40,480 bases of DNA from Mnemiopsis leidyi. Lineage: Eukaryota; Ctenophora; Tentaculata; Lobata; Bolinopsidae. This document shows positions 11,181-23,000 of this stretch, in pieces. How positions within the stretch are numbered: position 1 is the stretch's first letter; each line of letters opens with the position of its first letter. The position numbers were made by a program, and so were the translations under genes. A model generated the notes under the pieces. The model worked only from the letters and a program-made list of their open reading frames with translations. It searched no databases and had not been told where the DNA came from. The stretch lies in contig JH155225.1 in assembly GCA_000226015.1 (NCBI GenBank), positions 1-40,480 on the forward strand. The letters are read 5' to 3'.

Positions 11181-13122
11181 ATGTTTATCGTGGGTTTCAT
11201 ACTTGCTGCTCTCTTTTTGTTAACAGTGTATGGATCAATACTTCTACACCTCAAACACAAGAAGTACACTCACATTCCAATGCCCCCAATGTCAAAGTAT
11301 GTAGACTGAAGTACTTACAACGGATTCAGATTAAGTAGCTATTCTAACAAATTCTAATGCCTATCCTTTTATTCAAATCTGCCATGTAAAAACTTCAATG
11401 TTATATAATTCATTTTGATTCCAGTTTTATTGGTGGACACTTCTCAACAATTAAAAATGCTATCAAAAACGATGGCCATATGTTTTACCTCTACCTAAAA
11501 TGGACCAAAGATTGCGGACTTATTTGGTGCAGATTCTTATTTTGGAAAGGAGGTATATAGTCAGCAAAATAAACAAATAAAGTTTGACTAGTTTGTACTT
11601 GTGTAACCAATCTAAAATATTTTGTTAAGTCCATTATAAAATAAGATAATGATTTTTTGTAAATCTGAACACTGAAGATGATTCTAATAGATTCGATTAT
11701 AACTTTTATCGGTCGATATTATGCCGCAGTTTCCGGCTAGTAATCATAATAGCTGCCACCTTTCGAGTGAACGATAACGTTAACAAATTGAAAATTTCAC
11801 ACTTAACATGTGTCTGATAATCATGCACCATTAAAATTAATCATGCTGACACACTTGCAGTTTATTATATTTCCTCACTACTTTCAGGGGTTGTAGTTCT
11901 CACCACGAACGGTATAAAAGACATGTTTGTAACTAATGGAGGGTTGCTCAAGGTTCAAAATGCCAGTCTGGCATACTTTGGCCGACAGCGGTTTACCAGT
12001 TATGGTGGTCTTCTGAGCAATGTTGGCGGCGAGGTATGGAAGAGAAAACGACACGCACTAGACCCAGCATTTCATAAGAAATATCTTCAAAGTCTGCTAC
12101 CCTTGATGAACGAAATAACGAGTGATTTAATTGAACAGCTGAAGGAAGAAGCTCGAACAAATTATCTAGTAGATCTTGAATTATACATGAAGAAATCGGC
12201 TCTCCTACTCATTGGGACGATCGGTTATGGAATGGATCTGACAAACAGGATGGACTATTCAATAGAACAGCTTCTTGGATTAATGGATGACATGCTTAAG
12301 GGATACTTTGGAGAAGTGATGGACCCATTTTTCATGCACAAGCCATCGAACAGTGGCCTCATTAAACGAACAGAGGAGGCTGGTAGGGTTCTCAGATATC
12401 TTGGACACGATGCTCTTCAGCGCAGACGTAATCAATTGAGACAAAACGAAGAAACTCCAGTCGATCTCCTGGCTCACTCCCTCAAGATCCAGGAACACAA
12501 CTCTTGGTACTCGGACGAAGAGGTGGTTGATGACTTTGTCACTTTCATAGTAGCGGGCTTCGAAACCACCTCCGGAGTGCTCTGCTTTGTCTTGGCTCTG
12601 CTGGCCCGACACCCAGGTGTAGCTTCGTGGGCGGCTCAGGAAGTTGTCCAAGTGCTTAACGGAAAGCAATTTCTTGGCAAGGAGGATCTCAGTCGGCTTA
12701 GTTATCTGGAGTGTGTAATCAAGGAAACCATGAGGCTGTACCCTGTTGTATCTCTGGTGCGACGGACGACGAGCTCAGATATTTCTATTGACGGTCAGAT
12801 CATACCGAAAGATACCCAAGTAATGTTCCCACCATTCATACAAGGGCGACTGGAGGAAGTTTGGGAGGACCCTTACAAGTTTAAACCGGAACGATTCTTG
12901 AAAAATCCTTGCACATTTTCGTACTTACCCTTTCTTGTTGGGCCCCGAAAGTGTATTGGTAATACTTTTGCTATGAACGAGATGAAAATTGTTTTAGGTC
13001 AGATTCTTCAAACCTTCGAACTGAGGGCACCATCCTATCAGGAAATTGATCCGCAGTTTAAAATGACTCTGTATCCGAAGATAGGAACCCAGGTCAGACT
13101 CAGGGAGAGGTCTATGTGCTAA
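11181..13122 (+). CDS. Cytochrome P450, CYP46A-like, 3 exons
   Basis: Exons are 11181-11296, 11425-11552 and 11888-13122, giving 492 aa, the usual microsomal P450 length. The ATG is fixed by an in-frame TAA at 11151. Residues 2-24 form the ER membrane anchor, followed by the proline hinge MPPMS. Visible P450 landmarks are the C-helix WKRKR (132-136), the I-helix oxygen-activation motif AGFETT (304-309), the K-helix ETMR (361-364), PERF (415-418) and the haem loop FLVGPRKCIG with Cys437 as thiolate ligand. Overall spacing resembles CYP46A (cholesterol 24-hydroxylase), so a sterol or lipid mono-oxygenase is inferred; the substrate is unknown. All catalytic residues are present, so the enzyme looks functional. 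It depends on an ER NADPH-P450 reductase partner not in this window. Confidence 0.93.
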
Positions 13123-13368
13123 TTATGCTAACTAGCGTAAAGGAGGCAAATTTATTCCTGATGGCTGTGCCGAGAGGTCAAAATACACCACACCTGGTCA
13201 AATGCAGCCATAGTGGAACCCTTAGTTTTAGATTTGAGTCATATCATCACGGGCCTTCGAAGATAACTTATTGATAGATTTATAATTGTATTGTTATTCT
13301 TCAAAGTGTCAATTACTACTGACTACAACGTTTCTTTTGTCCACCTACTATAAAATATATACTCGCCA

Positions 13369-13374
13369 AATAAA
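13369..13374 (+). terminator. P450 polyadenylation signal AATAAA
   Basis: A canonical AATAAA lies about 250 bp after the P450 stop codon. It is the first one downstream in an AT-rich 3' region and is the likely end signal of that transcript. Confidence 0.55.
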
Positions 13375-15803
13375 TCATGATTGGATAACGACGGTCATTT
13401 GAGAATGTTTCTGCTGAGAACACGTGGGATCATTAGCAACTGCAACAACGAGAATTTTCGCAGGTTACGCCTCCAAAACAACTAAGGCTGACTTGATGTG
13501 ATAACATTTCGATATCATGTTCATTACTCGACACCTGCTGCAAAGAGGGATGGTCCGATTTTTATGGAGCTTTACTGAGATGGTTCTCGTTGTGCGACAT
13601 TAGTTAGCGCCGTGTCAATTTAATTGTTCGTGGTCCGGTTTTAGTTAAATAACGTTCAGCTCTTTCTGCAACTTTAAGGACGTCCAGTCACGTGTCCAGA
13701 AATTAACGAACATTGAATAATATGCTATAGGACTTACAGCTAAACTTACAGAATTTTATAATGATCTATTGTAACAAGCAAGTTTTATCAAGATTATATC
13801 TTTAAGGAAATTGATGCTCATCATTTTCTCAGATTGTCATTTTTATTCTTTTGCACATAGTCAAGTGTACAGCTTTATTATTATATGAACGTTATACCAT
13901 CTATTAACCAACTAATGCCATTTTGCCATGTCGAATTGTCGAGTTAGGTTTTAGGAAGTTTGGCATTAGCTTATGGCAATACTTTGTCCACATTTTATTG
14001 TGTGAATATGCGAGTTTTGGAGCCAACAAGTACATCTTGATCCTCCAGGAAGCATTAACTTTACATGCGGCAATAACAGTAATATTATCACATATATCTC
14101 TATATGAGTATGTACAGCGGCCGGCACCGTAAATAACATCAAGCATTGGTTGTGAATCACATTGCCTGATCGTTCTTTTGAGTTTGGCCAATACTCAATA
14201 TTCAAACTGATTCATCTTTGAACTTGCGTAGTGTAATTTAGTCATTGCAAGTTTTTGATGGAGCGGAACAACTTATGAATAATAGCAATTGCAAATGAAA
14301 ATTTTCCCAAAACAGTCAGACAAGCGATGGAAATTGTAGCGAACCTCAAATTATATCTTCAACATTAGGAGGTAGAGTACCTTCGTAATTGACATCATTA
14401 GTACCATTGAAAATATAGCAAAAGATGTAAGAACTCTGAAATTCTAGAATTGTAATGGAGGCTTTATGAGCAATAGCCCAAGTCAACTCCCTACTTTTTT
14501 ATTTAAATGCTTAAGAGTATCGTGATCTACTGAGCTCTGATAGACGGACAAGATTGATAGACTGTAAGCAATTAATTATTGTTTGTTCCAAAAATTTTGT
14601 TTGTTGCAATCATGGGCTGCTTAGAAAGCGCAGCTGTTTTGAATGAAGGTTTTATTATGGTCGATCGAAATACGTGCAGTTGCAATCCTTTTTATTGTGA
14701 AATGTGACCACATAATGATAAAAGGCACCCTCGATAAATATAAAAAGGTAACTACCGAGCTGGAGAGTAGACACTGGAGGATGAGTAAAAGCATAGTGAG
14801 GGAGAAGAGAATATGAACGAGAAGAGCTGGGAGAAGAGCCAGCTACTGGGGCTAAGTCTTCGCAACAAGAAGAAATGAAGGTACGATTTACGGTTATTAG
14901 GGAAGTGGTAAAGTTATAAATCGAAGGCAGGGAGAAGTCAAGATTTACAATTAGAGAAGGAATTTGTCGAGAGGAAGGTTATGTTCGGTTATACTGCCCA
15001 GCAGATGGTAAACTTTTGTTTGTTGTCAGTTTCTATACCATAGTCAAAAGCAAATAATGCTTGGGAAGAGTATAAAAGCTGCTTACAGTCCCATGAACGT
15101 AGGCCTTCCTAGATATTTAAATACCGTTGTAGCAGTAATTGTGCAGTAGTCACTAGTTTATCGATTAAGTGTGAGACGTAATTTTTGACAGTGTTTTGTT
15201 TTTATCAGTATTTATGTTTTATTAGATAAGATTTAGTCGAATATTTTATACGTTTATGTAGTTGTTTAAGAATTATGCTTGTTGTCTGTCACCTGACAAT
15301 AAACTTTCAGCCAGAAAATGACAGGTGTTATACCTTTTGAAATATCGCAGAACAGTGTCTAATTTGTCACAGAAAAGATGCTTACATACCTTATAGTCCT
15401 ATTCATAACAAAAAAGTCCCATGAAGACCTCTAAAAACAGTCGGAGTTAATTTATTTACGCTAATTTCAACTGAAATCAATGAACCTATTCGTTTAGGGA
15501 ATAGGGATGCGGTCCATAAATACAGACATAATAACCAAAACTTTAAGTAGTTTAGTAATATATAAATATTGAGTAACTAAGTCAGCTTTTGGAATTGAAC
15601 ATGCCAAAACGTAATGGGTTTGAGTTTGATCCTACTGAAGCAGCCAAAAATACGTAAATTTTGGGTACGGTGGTACATTCTGATTAAGTGTTCGATTTTT
15701 CTGATAACTTTTTCTACCGTTCATCTTCCAGCTTTCGGCCACTCTGATCACCACTTGCACAGTTCAAGTACCAGCCATTTCTACAGTTGAGGCAGTTTTT
15801 AAG
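13375..15803. other. Gene-free stretch with an LTR-like segment
   Basis: No coding gene is supported; overlapping short ORFs at 13904-14205 run on both strands and have no domain. The part from about 14730 to 15326 has TATAAAAAG and TATAAAAG boxes, a purine-rich GAGAAG tract and an AATAAA (15298-15303) just before a CA-ending segment. This recalls a solo LTR, but I could not find a matching left end or target duplication. Confidence 0.3.
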
Positions 15804-15863
15804 TTAAGCACTTTAAAGGTATAGCGCTAAATTTAGCGCTATAATACCTTAAAAAGTGCTTAA
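15804..15863. repeat. 60-bp palindrome
   Basis: The two halves are reverse complements except for a small AA slip. The central 24 bp (15820-15843, core AGCGCTAAATTTAGCGCT) are a perfect palindrome. It would extrude as a cruciform. No flanking gene explains it. Confidence 0.88.
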
Positions 15864-17972
15864 TTTAATTATGCTTAGTATAGTCTGAAATAAAAAGGAT
15901 ACCTGTATGTCACATTGTTGCTTAACCCATGGGCGAATGCGATCGCTTCCTTCGTATATTAAGAAGTGTTAAAATATGAATAACCGTTACAGTAAAAATT
16001 AGCAATATCCGTTTTCCCGATCCAAAGCAACTTGTAATTCAATGATCTAATTCTATATACCTAATATGACAAAATGCTATCATTTAGCAATGCCTTTACG
16101 TAAAACCACCCATTATAACTAATAACTCACCATCATGATTTTGCACAAATTACATCCCACGTACTATGGTCTGAACTTTGCAGTGCATTCTGTTAAGCTA
16201 TCAATTAGCAGACAGCTTTGCAGGAAATGCTACTTATTTAGCTCGAGCTTGATATCGTTATTGGTCCTTCGTATTGGATCGCATGCTCAGAAAACGCTGG
16301 TTTTCCTTTGAAGGTACTTGCATCAGATAATTATGCATACCTCATTGTGGTGAATTATAATGAACATGCAGCACATACATTTTTTTCTTGGTTAATATTC
16401 CATTTGAGAATTTTGGAAAGTTATTTCGGTGCTTAGCTTACTTTTCCTACAGCTTCTCATCTCTTTGTAGAGGTATTTCATAACTTGATGGATTTCATAC
16501 AAGACCTTGTCAAATTGTGGATTGTAATATTATTGAACGATAATTCTGATTCATGTAAAAAAACTAAAATAGAAAGTAATTCGTCCGATCAATTAAATTT
16601 TGGAATATCGTAATTTTAAGAGTATCGCCGAGAATATATTTTAAATTGACTAGACATTACGTAATGTCCACTTCGTGGTCATCAAATTACTGATGTTCAT
16701 TATGCTCTTGTCTCGTAAATCGTAAGGCTTACGTTTATGCCTGCGTATGGGCTATAATTAGTACCGGAGAATTTGAGCTATGGATTAACCAGACTTTTGA
16801 ATATCGATGGTCGCAAAAACATTTCAGCTCTATAATATCTCTTCAGTAGAAGGAACAATCCGTCTGATTGACGATGTTCCATTGTCATCTAAGTAAAATT
16901 AATTTTATGATTTGTGGAGACATATCATGTCTAAGCAATGAATTACTTTATGAACAAGATTTATGATTTTAAATTTTCTGTGAAATCCTGAAATCAGCAG
17001 GTATGTTTCGTCGTATTCCCAGGCACAATATGATGATAATGTGCGAAGCATAATTCTATAATGGATCATTGTCATTAGGATTGTGCGCCGAAAATTTTAC
17101 GAATTTTCAAAATTTGACTTTGCCGGTTTGTCACAGCCATGACTTTTGAGGTAGAGTAAAAATATTTCACATATCACTAGTTCAGACTTTGAACTTTTGA
17201 TTCATCATATGGTGGTTACATTTAGCCGAGGTCAAATTGAGGCTAACAGCATGTCTTTAAAGGTGGGTTTGCGACGTGATTATCGTTGCTTTTTAAGTAA
17301 AATATAAAGTGAATGGTCAGTTCGAACCTCTTGATCATTGCGACTTGGTCATTTGACCCATTATGGTATTCAGTTTCACATATCAGTCGTTAAACATATT
17401 GGTCGAAGGCTAATTATTAACCAAAAGCAGGGACACGTTCTAATTTATCTATAATTAATCAATGAATCAATGTAAAACTATACGCCGTGGAATCCACGTT
17501 TTTACATAAACTCTTAAGTATGGTCACGGCTCATTGACCCCGCCTGACCCAGCCTATAATATATTAATGATTTTATATCACATTGCGCAATTAATATTGT
17601 TAGCCAGCTGTCACGGCTGTGTTAATCCAGTTTTAGTGCGGAGTGCGCCCCTTTGTTAACCTTGTGTAGTTCTACTTGCGGATAGACTCAGATTTCAGTT
17701 TCATTTAATACTTTCAACCATCTACCACCACTGCTTGATTTGACATTCTGTTTGAACTATTCTTCAATAAAATGTGATACAGAAATGTCAATTTAAAGTT
17801 TGAAATATTGAAATTTTTTAGAGTTAGCCTTATTGGATATCATGACGTCAAAAATCTTTCATGAACTTTTGTTTTCTGATAAAATAGAAAAGTGTATCAA
17901 TATTTAATCTGTAGATAGTAATTATATCATTGATATTTAACCTCGATTTTAAAAACAGCTGCTATTAAAGCG
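15864..17972. other. Gene-free stretch upstream of the GPCR
   Basis: No ORF with recognisable content. The right end must contain the GPCR promoter or a 5' untranslated exon; a weak acceptor-like AAACAG lies just before the ATG at 17973. Confidence 0.4.
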
Positions 17973-19264
17973 ATGGAACTTAACTACACACTAGGGGCGT
18001 CTCGGGACAAGATCCTGAATCACCAGACAGTGAGAGCAGTGACTCTAGCCTTGCTTGTCGTATCAACTCCGCTCACCATCGCTCTGAACATTGTTGTTCT
18101 CGTTGCTTGCAAGAGGTTTCTATCTATCAAAATATTTCTCTATGTTGAATATTGTTTGATTTTTTATATTTCAGAATCCCTGCGCCCTGTATCGGCATTA
18201 TTGATTCTAAGGATTTCGTGGGATACACGTTTTACTTTCAAAACTATTGACTCCTGATTAGATGCCACCTATTGTACGTGATTTTACCTACTGCTCAATT
18301 AACTTAATATCTATATATTCATAATTCCATAATTCCATAATTCATATATGAAGATTGAGGTGAACATTTCACTCTCAGGCTGAAAAGAGTTCAAGCTCAC
18401 TACCTGGTGATGAACACAGCGATAGCAGACTTATTTGTGGGACTTATCAGCAACACCACTCTCATTGCAGGAATCTCCACCTGCCTCCAAAACAGCAAGT
18501 ACCATGATCTGGAGGAGATGTGGGAAATCCCCTGTCACTTTGTCGGACCTCTCTCCACCATGTTTGTGTACGCTTCCTACATGACACTATCCTGCATCGC
18601 TCTGGACCGCTGTTTAGTCGTGATATACGGAGCTAGATACAAAGGAACGGTCACTAAGAACGTTATCAAAATCGAAATACTGATATCGTGGCTGCTTTCT
18701 ATATTACTTGCTTTTCTTGGACCTCAGGTGTTTGGCCTGACTAAGATCATCTATTCCTTTCATCCACCTGAGTCAATGTGTGTTGTGGTGGAGGCTGCCT
18801 TGGTCGCAAGTGACGTGATGCACAAATCTGAAACTGCAAAACACACTACAATTAGGGACTCAAACTTTTCAATCATGGAGTCAATTCTGTCCATGTACTT
18901 ACCCTTCATAATTTTAGTCACCTCTTCCGTGGTCCTTGTGATCCTGCTGCAGATAAGAAAAACAGGAAAACGATCAGACATAGTGAGTAGAAGCTGCCGT
19001 ACTGTGTTGTTGATGATCGGTGGATATTTATTGTGCTCTACTCCCTATGCCATCACCCCCTTACACTCCAAAATTTCTCCAGAGACCTATCTTGTTTTTA
19101 GGTTTTTATTACAGGTTCATTGCATGTTCACGCCCATAATTTATATTTTGAGAGACACTAGCTTTAGAAGAGCCATAAGTATCAGAAAAAAGAAAACCAG
19201 TCCCAGCTATTGTTCATATTTCGTAACATATGTAAAAGAGCGTGATACAAATCTCACCAAATGA
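17973..19264 (+). CDS. Class A (rhodopsin-like) GPCR, 2 exons
   Basis: Exons 17973-18115 and 18379-19264 join in frame (phase 2) to give 342 aa; the junction falls in the first intracellular loop (ACKRLKRVQ). Seven hydrophobic segments are seen. Landmarks: an N-glycosylation site NYT at residue 4, Asn39 of TM1, the NTAIAD motif of TM2 with Asp65, Cys100 and Cys182 for the TM3-ECL2 disulfide, Trp152 in TM4 and Pro223 in TM5. Several switch motifs are altered: DRC (124-126) replaces DRY, CSTP (267-270) replaces CWxP, and TPIIY (299-303) replaces NPxxY. The third intracellular loop is short and the tail is basic (RKKKTS). It is a plasma-membrane receptor with unknown ligand and G protein. The donor is AG|GTTTCT, weaker than consensus. 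Confidence 0.9.
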
Positions 19265-19964
19265 GGTAACTATATATTTTATTCCATCGGAAAAAAATTT
19301 CAGCTCAGCCTGCGGCTGCAGGAATAGAGCAACTTACAAATTCATACTATTTTAAAAACTGCCTTATCAAATTATTCATTTTTGCAATTATTTGTCCATA
19401 GCGCTTTTTAGCACTTTGGTTAACCTGGGTGCTTTATGCGGTCATGGTTATATATTGGACTACATTTTGTTTCATCTTGTCTGTTTTCATGAATTCACTA
19501 ATTCAGCATATCATATCAACATCAAAAATTAAGAGTTAAAATTGGCAAAATCTACTTTTAAACAGTTGATAAGACAATAAACATCAATAAATCGATTTAA
19601 ATTCCGCATGCTATACATCGTTGACGCCTTCTTGATGTGAGATGAACAACAATGTAAAACCAAGAAATGATATTAATCATGATACAATTGAAATTTTCAA
19701 CCATAAACCATAAGTTGAACTTGCCAGCATTGATTTCTGCATAAAAATTGCAGCGTGCATAAGTATCTTTATACTGCCTGCCATTGGATTTCACTTGAAG
19801 GGTATGAAAAAACTATCAGCTCCTCAAGTTCTACTTAGCGCCTGAAATTTGCTGGTATTGTCGATTGTTCTATAAAGAGTTTCAACGGTCATAAAACCAA
19901 ATGCTAAATCTTTTGAGTCTTAAATATTGAAAGTTCTTTTCTCTACTTCTTCCTTGAGTTCACA
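19265..19964. other. Tail-to-tail intergenic region
   Basis: This 0.7-kb spacer separates the convergent GPCR and channel genes. Plus-strand AATAAA signals at 19576-19581 and 19586-19591 could end the GPCR transcript. I see no AATAAA on the minus strand soon after the channel stop. Confidence 0.5.
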
Positions 19965-20060
19965 TTACTTTGTACTCGCAAGATCAACTTTTGTATCCAT
20001 TGAAATACACCGGCCCGAGGGCAAGAAGGAAGGATCTGCCTTCTGAAACTTTTGAAGGAC
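19965..20060 (-). CDS. Channel exon 37: last exon
   Basis: After a TTTCAG acceptor there are 31 codons and a TAA. The residues FQKADPSFLPSGRC resemble the RyR/IP3R tail (an aromatic-Pro-x-Gly-x-Cys region after the zinc module), which supports this exon. The donor it pairs with (GAA|GTTCGT at 20174) is weak, so this is moderately sure. Confidence 0.6.
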   Translation of the reverse strand, partial: VLQKFQKADPSFLPSGRCISMDTKVDLASTK

Positions 20061-23000
20061 CTGAAATTATGGCAGTATTATTTAGCAGTTAAGTTTTTAT
20101 TATCTGTTTTATAAATCAATTTAAATATTAAATTCAATTCGAAAGTGATCCTTATGCCTTTTAGTAAACGAACTTCATTTTCGACTGCGGAGAAGCGGCC
20201 ATCATGCTCTTGAAGATAGTAGAAGAAGGTAATGTAGGACCAAATATTGTGTTCCCTCTCCACATGTGTCGACCAGGATATGCCGTTGGTGGTCAAGTGA
20301 TCTTTTGATAGACCACACACTGTGCAGAGCGTCGTCATGTCTTTCAGTGCCTTCTCCCGCTCCGCCTAATTGTTTAGTGAATTTAAAAAGTAAATTTTAT
20401 CACCTGTACGACATCATATCATAGTAGGTACTATAGTCAAATGAAATCTGGAATAGAAGTGATCTGGTGTCAATGGTGTTGTTTTGTAGTTTATGGAAAC
20501 TGAGATGTCTTATTTCTGTACATTCAAACCTTAAGCTGACGGAACCCATCCAGGATTAAACTTGTAACAACATTGAGACCGATAACAGTGAACAGAATCC
20601 AAAAACTTGCATCAATCAACAAACGCATCCATAGATCCTCGTAGGTCCTCCTTCCTTTCCAGCTGAAATGTAACATATTAAGGCTAACAAAATCTTTTCA
20701 TGTCGATTTAATTCATATTGAATTTCCATTTTAGTTTGAAAATTGCTTGCAGCTAAAAGATCAGCGTCAAATTAGAATGCCATGACCTTACTGAGCTATT
20801 AAACACATTCAATGCATATGAAGATCCTAGTCCTTTTGAATATTCTTCCACACATATGATGTGGAAACCCCGATTTTTACTTCTAACGAATATCACACCA
20901 ACATATGATATGAGCATTGAGAGTTGAGCATATAGGTCAAACCCGGGTGCTGAGCTTAAATTGGCATAAAATCGACAATTTTTAAGGTAGCACTAGCTTT
21001 AGGATATCTAGGCTTATTTAGCAGTAGTACCTATAGTTATGGCCTCCAGCTGAAGGTCTCAACGAGTTCTTCAACACAGTTATCAGACAAGCACCTAGTG
21101 AATCGCAATACTCCATTTTTTCATTGTCAAACATATCCCGGAACATACCAAAGTATACAATGGCGTAAATGTACGCAATAATGGCTGCGAAAGGGACGCA
21201 TACCTGAAAGAAATTTATGTGAATATTCAAGACAAGCGAGAGAGGATCAGCACTGCGGAACAAACCTATAGTTGTGCCCCCCTCCGGCAGGTTGAAGGGA
21301 CTTGTGAAGAACCGTGGTCAAACATTGCAATGCGGTGTCACAATACTCCATTTCCTTCCCATCAAAGATTTCCCGCACAGATGCCATGTACAGTACAGCG
21401 TATGCATATGTTATAAAAATCGCAAAAGGGAAACAGAACTGAAATGAAGTTTAGCAATGCTTAGCATAACTGCATGTTTTGTTTTAGTCATTGTATTTGT
21501 AAATTGGGAGTTAGCTGCAATGTAGCTAATAACGCTTAGTGCTGCTGCAATGTAAAAAAAGTAAAATGAGGGTTCATATTAATTTTGACAGATATTCTGT
21601 GACAATAACTATAAGCAATTTTTGTTCAGAAACGAATAGCTCTAAAGATATACCAGTAGCTGGTCTGCATGAGTGGTTGCCCCACGGATGACCCTTCCGA
21701 GTAGGTCAAACAGGGTTGCTATATGGAATAAGTGGAAGCAATAGGCGATTCCGTTAGACCTGAAATTTCCATTATTGAACTTCATATTTCTGATAGTGTT
21801 TTATAGTTGATGATTCTACTTAGGTGTTTATATGTTTGTTAATGTAACTCTCGTAATTTCGAAGGCGTATAGAACTAAAAAATTAAGAATTCTTTACCAT
21901 ATGCCCAAGCAGCTACAAATCAAAAGAGCAAGGAGATAGAAGTGGTAAAAAGAGTGCCATTTGATCAGCATCCGTTTGTTGGGGTTGAACTTGAGTGAGA
22001 TTCTGTGATAGTTAGAAAGAAAGTAGCTCAACGTCAGGAAAACACATGCCAAAATGTGAACCACACCTGAAAATGTATGTTCCTTATCAGAACTGGTGGT
22101 TATGCAATGTGCATTATTCAATTTCAGTATTGAAAGAATCACAAACTTGCAAAGCCATTTATGCACAACATTGCACATAAGTGCTCATTAACTCCGATGT
22201 ATAACACCTAAGCGACTGTTATGTTACTGTTTGAAGTACAAAAAATGTAGAAAATTTCTTCTTACCTAAACACACTATAGTAAAATAAAATCCTGTAACT
22301 GTTTGAAGTACAAAAATGTAGAAAATTTCTTCTTACCTAAACACACTATAGTAAAATAAAATCCTGTAACTGTTTGAAGTACAAAAATGTAGAAAATTAC
22401 ATCTTACCTAAACACACTATAGTAAAATAAAATCCCTCCGAGGGACAAACACCAAGGTAAGGTCTATTGCTTTTTTCAGCTTCTTCTTTACATTTAATGA
22501 GATGATCTGCGATTTGTGACTGGTCTGTTCCGTTGTTACGTTCAAATACCCATGGCACATCAACCCACTCTTTTAAAAGCCATAACTGAGAAATATTGTA
22601 TCGATAACAATATACATTGCCAACTATCATTTCAATCTATGATGGCCAAAAATTATCAAGTATCTTCATATGGACATATGATGCTTTATTCCAGTATTCC
22701 ATAAACAGACTTTTAGTTGTCTTAGTTATCGGATTCATCACATAGTTATTGTTGTTAACAGCAATACATTTCAGTTTGTCGAATCTTCTTAACCACAATT
22801 CCTCACTAATAAGCCCCATGCTTTGATATGTACTCTCACAGAACGAAAATTAAAGTTATATTAGGTTTTTTGAATACCTGAACTAAGAGTGCTATGAGAA
22901 ATACAAGCCAATCCCACCACAACTCATGAGCCATGACCCAGCTGATAAAGGGGACAGACATAAAATATCTCTGGTGGGCAACGTCCTCCACAATCTGATT

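Noticed and set aside
12280-12669. 129-aa minus ORF inside the P450
   Set aside because: Antisense shadow of the P450 exon, whose motifs are on the plus strand.
13904-14205. Overlapping ORFs on both strands
   Set aside because: Mutually exclusive, no domains; part of the region is a weak inverted repeat (TAATGCCA/TGGCATTA).
20078-20173. Exon 36 read through as the C-terminus
   Set aside because: The tail becomes AT-rich and unlike the family, while splicing to 20060 gives a family-like end.
21031-21438. A single long pore exon or one dead duplicate
   Set aside because: Both copies have intact frames, sites, length and phase, and the separating 62 nt begin GT and end AG.
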